A stretch of 64,000 nt of DNA from Gimesia chilikensis (GTDB lineage Bacteria > Planctomycetota > Planctomycetia > Planctomycetales > Planctomycetaceae): the NCBI RefSeq assembly GCF_007744075.1, contig NZ_CP036266.1, positions 620,001 to 684,000 of the forward strand, read 5' to 3'. The position numbers and the translations under genes were made by a program. Within the stretch, counting starts at the first letter, position 1; every line of letters starts with the position of its first letter. Under the pieces are notes generated by a model. The model was not told where the DNA came from, ran no database searches, and saw only the letters and a program-made list of their open reading frames with translations. This document shows positions 63,365 to 64,000 of the stretch, in pieces.

Positions 63365-64000
63365 TTACTTCTGTTTTTTTTCACTGGGAGGAATCAGGGC
63401 CTCGGGCTGATCGATATGCAGGTAGTGCCCATGATCGGCGGTGAGGATCACGATGGTGTCCTTCCAGTTGCTGTTCTTTTCGACCCAGTCGGTGATGACT
63501 TTGAAGGCGGCTTCCCCGCTTTTGACAGCACCGATGGAGTTGTCGAGATTATTGTCGTGGTTGGCCCAGTCGACATCGCCGGCTTCGACCATCAGCCAGA
63601 ATCCTTTTTTGTTCTGGCTGAGCACATCGAGGGCTGACTCGGTCATATCGGCCAGGGTGGGGTTTTCTTTGATGTCGGCAGCTGAGTATTTTTCGGCGCT
63701 TGTCTTGCCGGGCGCGGGCTGGTAATCGCCATCTGCCGTCTGGAAGGGGAGGTGAGCTGCATGAGCCCCGACGCCGTAAACACCCAGCAGGCGGGTCTTG
63801 TTCTTGATGGCGGACTGAGTCGCTTTCTGGAGACCGGATTTTCCTTCCACGCCATCTGTTCTGAGGGCGACGGTATATTTTCCACCGTTTTTGACATCGG
63901 CCTGTTTGATGGTTTCTTCAGCGATGTACTTCCAGCCGGGAATAAAGTTTTTGCCGTCTGACTTGCTGCCTGAGGGTTTGGCTTTGGTACCATATCCGCC
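63365..64000 (-). CDS. Alkaline phosphatase (C-terminal part, truncated by window edge)
   Basis: About 211 residues of an alkaline phosphatase (PhoA-type, PF00245) enter from the right edge; the start lies beyond 64000. The motifs LMVEAGDVDWANHDNN and ILTADHGHYLHI provide Asp/His zinc and magnesium ligands. Alkaline phosphatase is normally secreted and releases phosphate from organic phosphate, which would fit a phosphate-limited habitat and the pst operon at 23.8-31.1 kb. The stop is 12 nt from mrdA's stop. Co-regulation by PhoB cannot be checked because the promoter is outside the window. Confidence 0.88.
   Translation of the reverse strand, partial: GGYGTKAKPSGSKSDGKNFIPGWKYIAEETIKQADVKNGGKYTVALRTDGVEGKSGLQKATQSAIKNKTRLLGVYGVGAHAAHLPFQTADGDYQPAPGKTSAEKYSAADIKENPTLADMTESALDVLSQNKKGFWLMVEAGDVDWANHDNNLDNSIGAVKSGEAAFKVITDWVEKNSNWKDTIVILTADHGHYLHIDQPEALIPPSEKKQK

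Overview
The window reads as chromosome from a Planctomycetes bacterium, probably a Gimesia/Planctomyces-like marine species. That is an inference from gene content, not from a marker search. Supporting features are a giant secreted protein with the PVC-type c-haem module, DUF1080 (3-keto-glycoside hydrolase-like) proteins, Gfo/Idh/MocA oxidoreductases with TIM-barrel sugar isomerases, secreted DUF1573 and Cys/His-rich proteins, large secreted PQQ-type beta-propellers, and lpxK beside otherwise Gram-negative functions. Coding density is high. I saw no rRNA, tRNA, IS element, prophage or CRISPR array.

Layout. 1-3.3 kb: a truncated DUF1573 protein, a Cys/His-rich secreted protein, a long hairpin element and lpxK. 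3.6-12.9 kb: five exported proteins in one orientation (cupredoxin-like, two TPR/PQQ-propeller proteins, a periplasmic peroxiredoxin and a lipoprotein). 12.9-20.1 kb: mostly housekeeping (MoxR-like ATPase, CBS protein, frr, pgk, a PhyH-family dioxygenase, queG, dapB). 20.4-23.5 kb: a one-helix membrane protein paired with an ExeA-type ATPase, a possible 26-codon serine-rich gene between two terminators, and a divergent stand-alone EF-Tu. 23.8-31.1 kb: a complete phosphate module, phoR-pstS-pstC-pstA-pstB-phoU-phoB, with 11-bp-spaced direct repeats before pstS. 31.3-32.3 kb: convergent bfd and bfr genes of iron storage, with a strong promoter and Fur-like palindrome before bfd. 32.5-39.1 kb: a DUF1080 protein, a small lipoprotein, a cold-shock protein with structured leader, a fumarylacetoacetase-family enzyme, purM, and a PAS protein followed by a soluble chemoreceptor.

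39.1-49.7 kb looks like a sugar-metabolism locus: an acyltransferase-like membrane protein, a XylR/AraC regulator divergent from a Gfo/Idh/MocA dehydrogenase, a 1741-residue secreted fusion (FG-GAP, dehydrogenase-type propeller, HEAT, cytochrome c, DUF1080) and a TIM-barrel isomerase. 49.8-58.2 kb: a TPR-glycosyltransferase, a PilZ-like protein, a SirB1-type protein, tyrS, a second Gfo/Idh/MocA enzyme, a TlpA-like thioredoxin and a CPBP protease. 58.5-63.4 kb: the elongasome operon mreB-mreC-mreD-mrdA. The window ends inside an alkaline phosphatase gene.

The strongest leads for follow-up are the giant fusion protein as a one-polypeptide oxidative deglycosylation machine, the EF-Tu paralogue with altered switch I and amino-acid pocket, the bacterioferritin lacking two ferroxidase ligands beside an iron-regulated bfd, the split PAS/chemoreceptor pair, and the 97-nt near-continuous hairpin upstream of lpxK.
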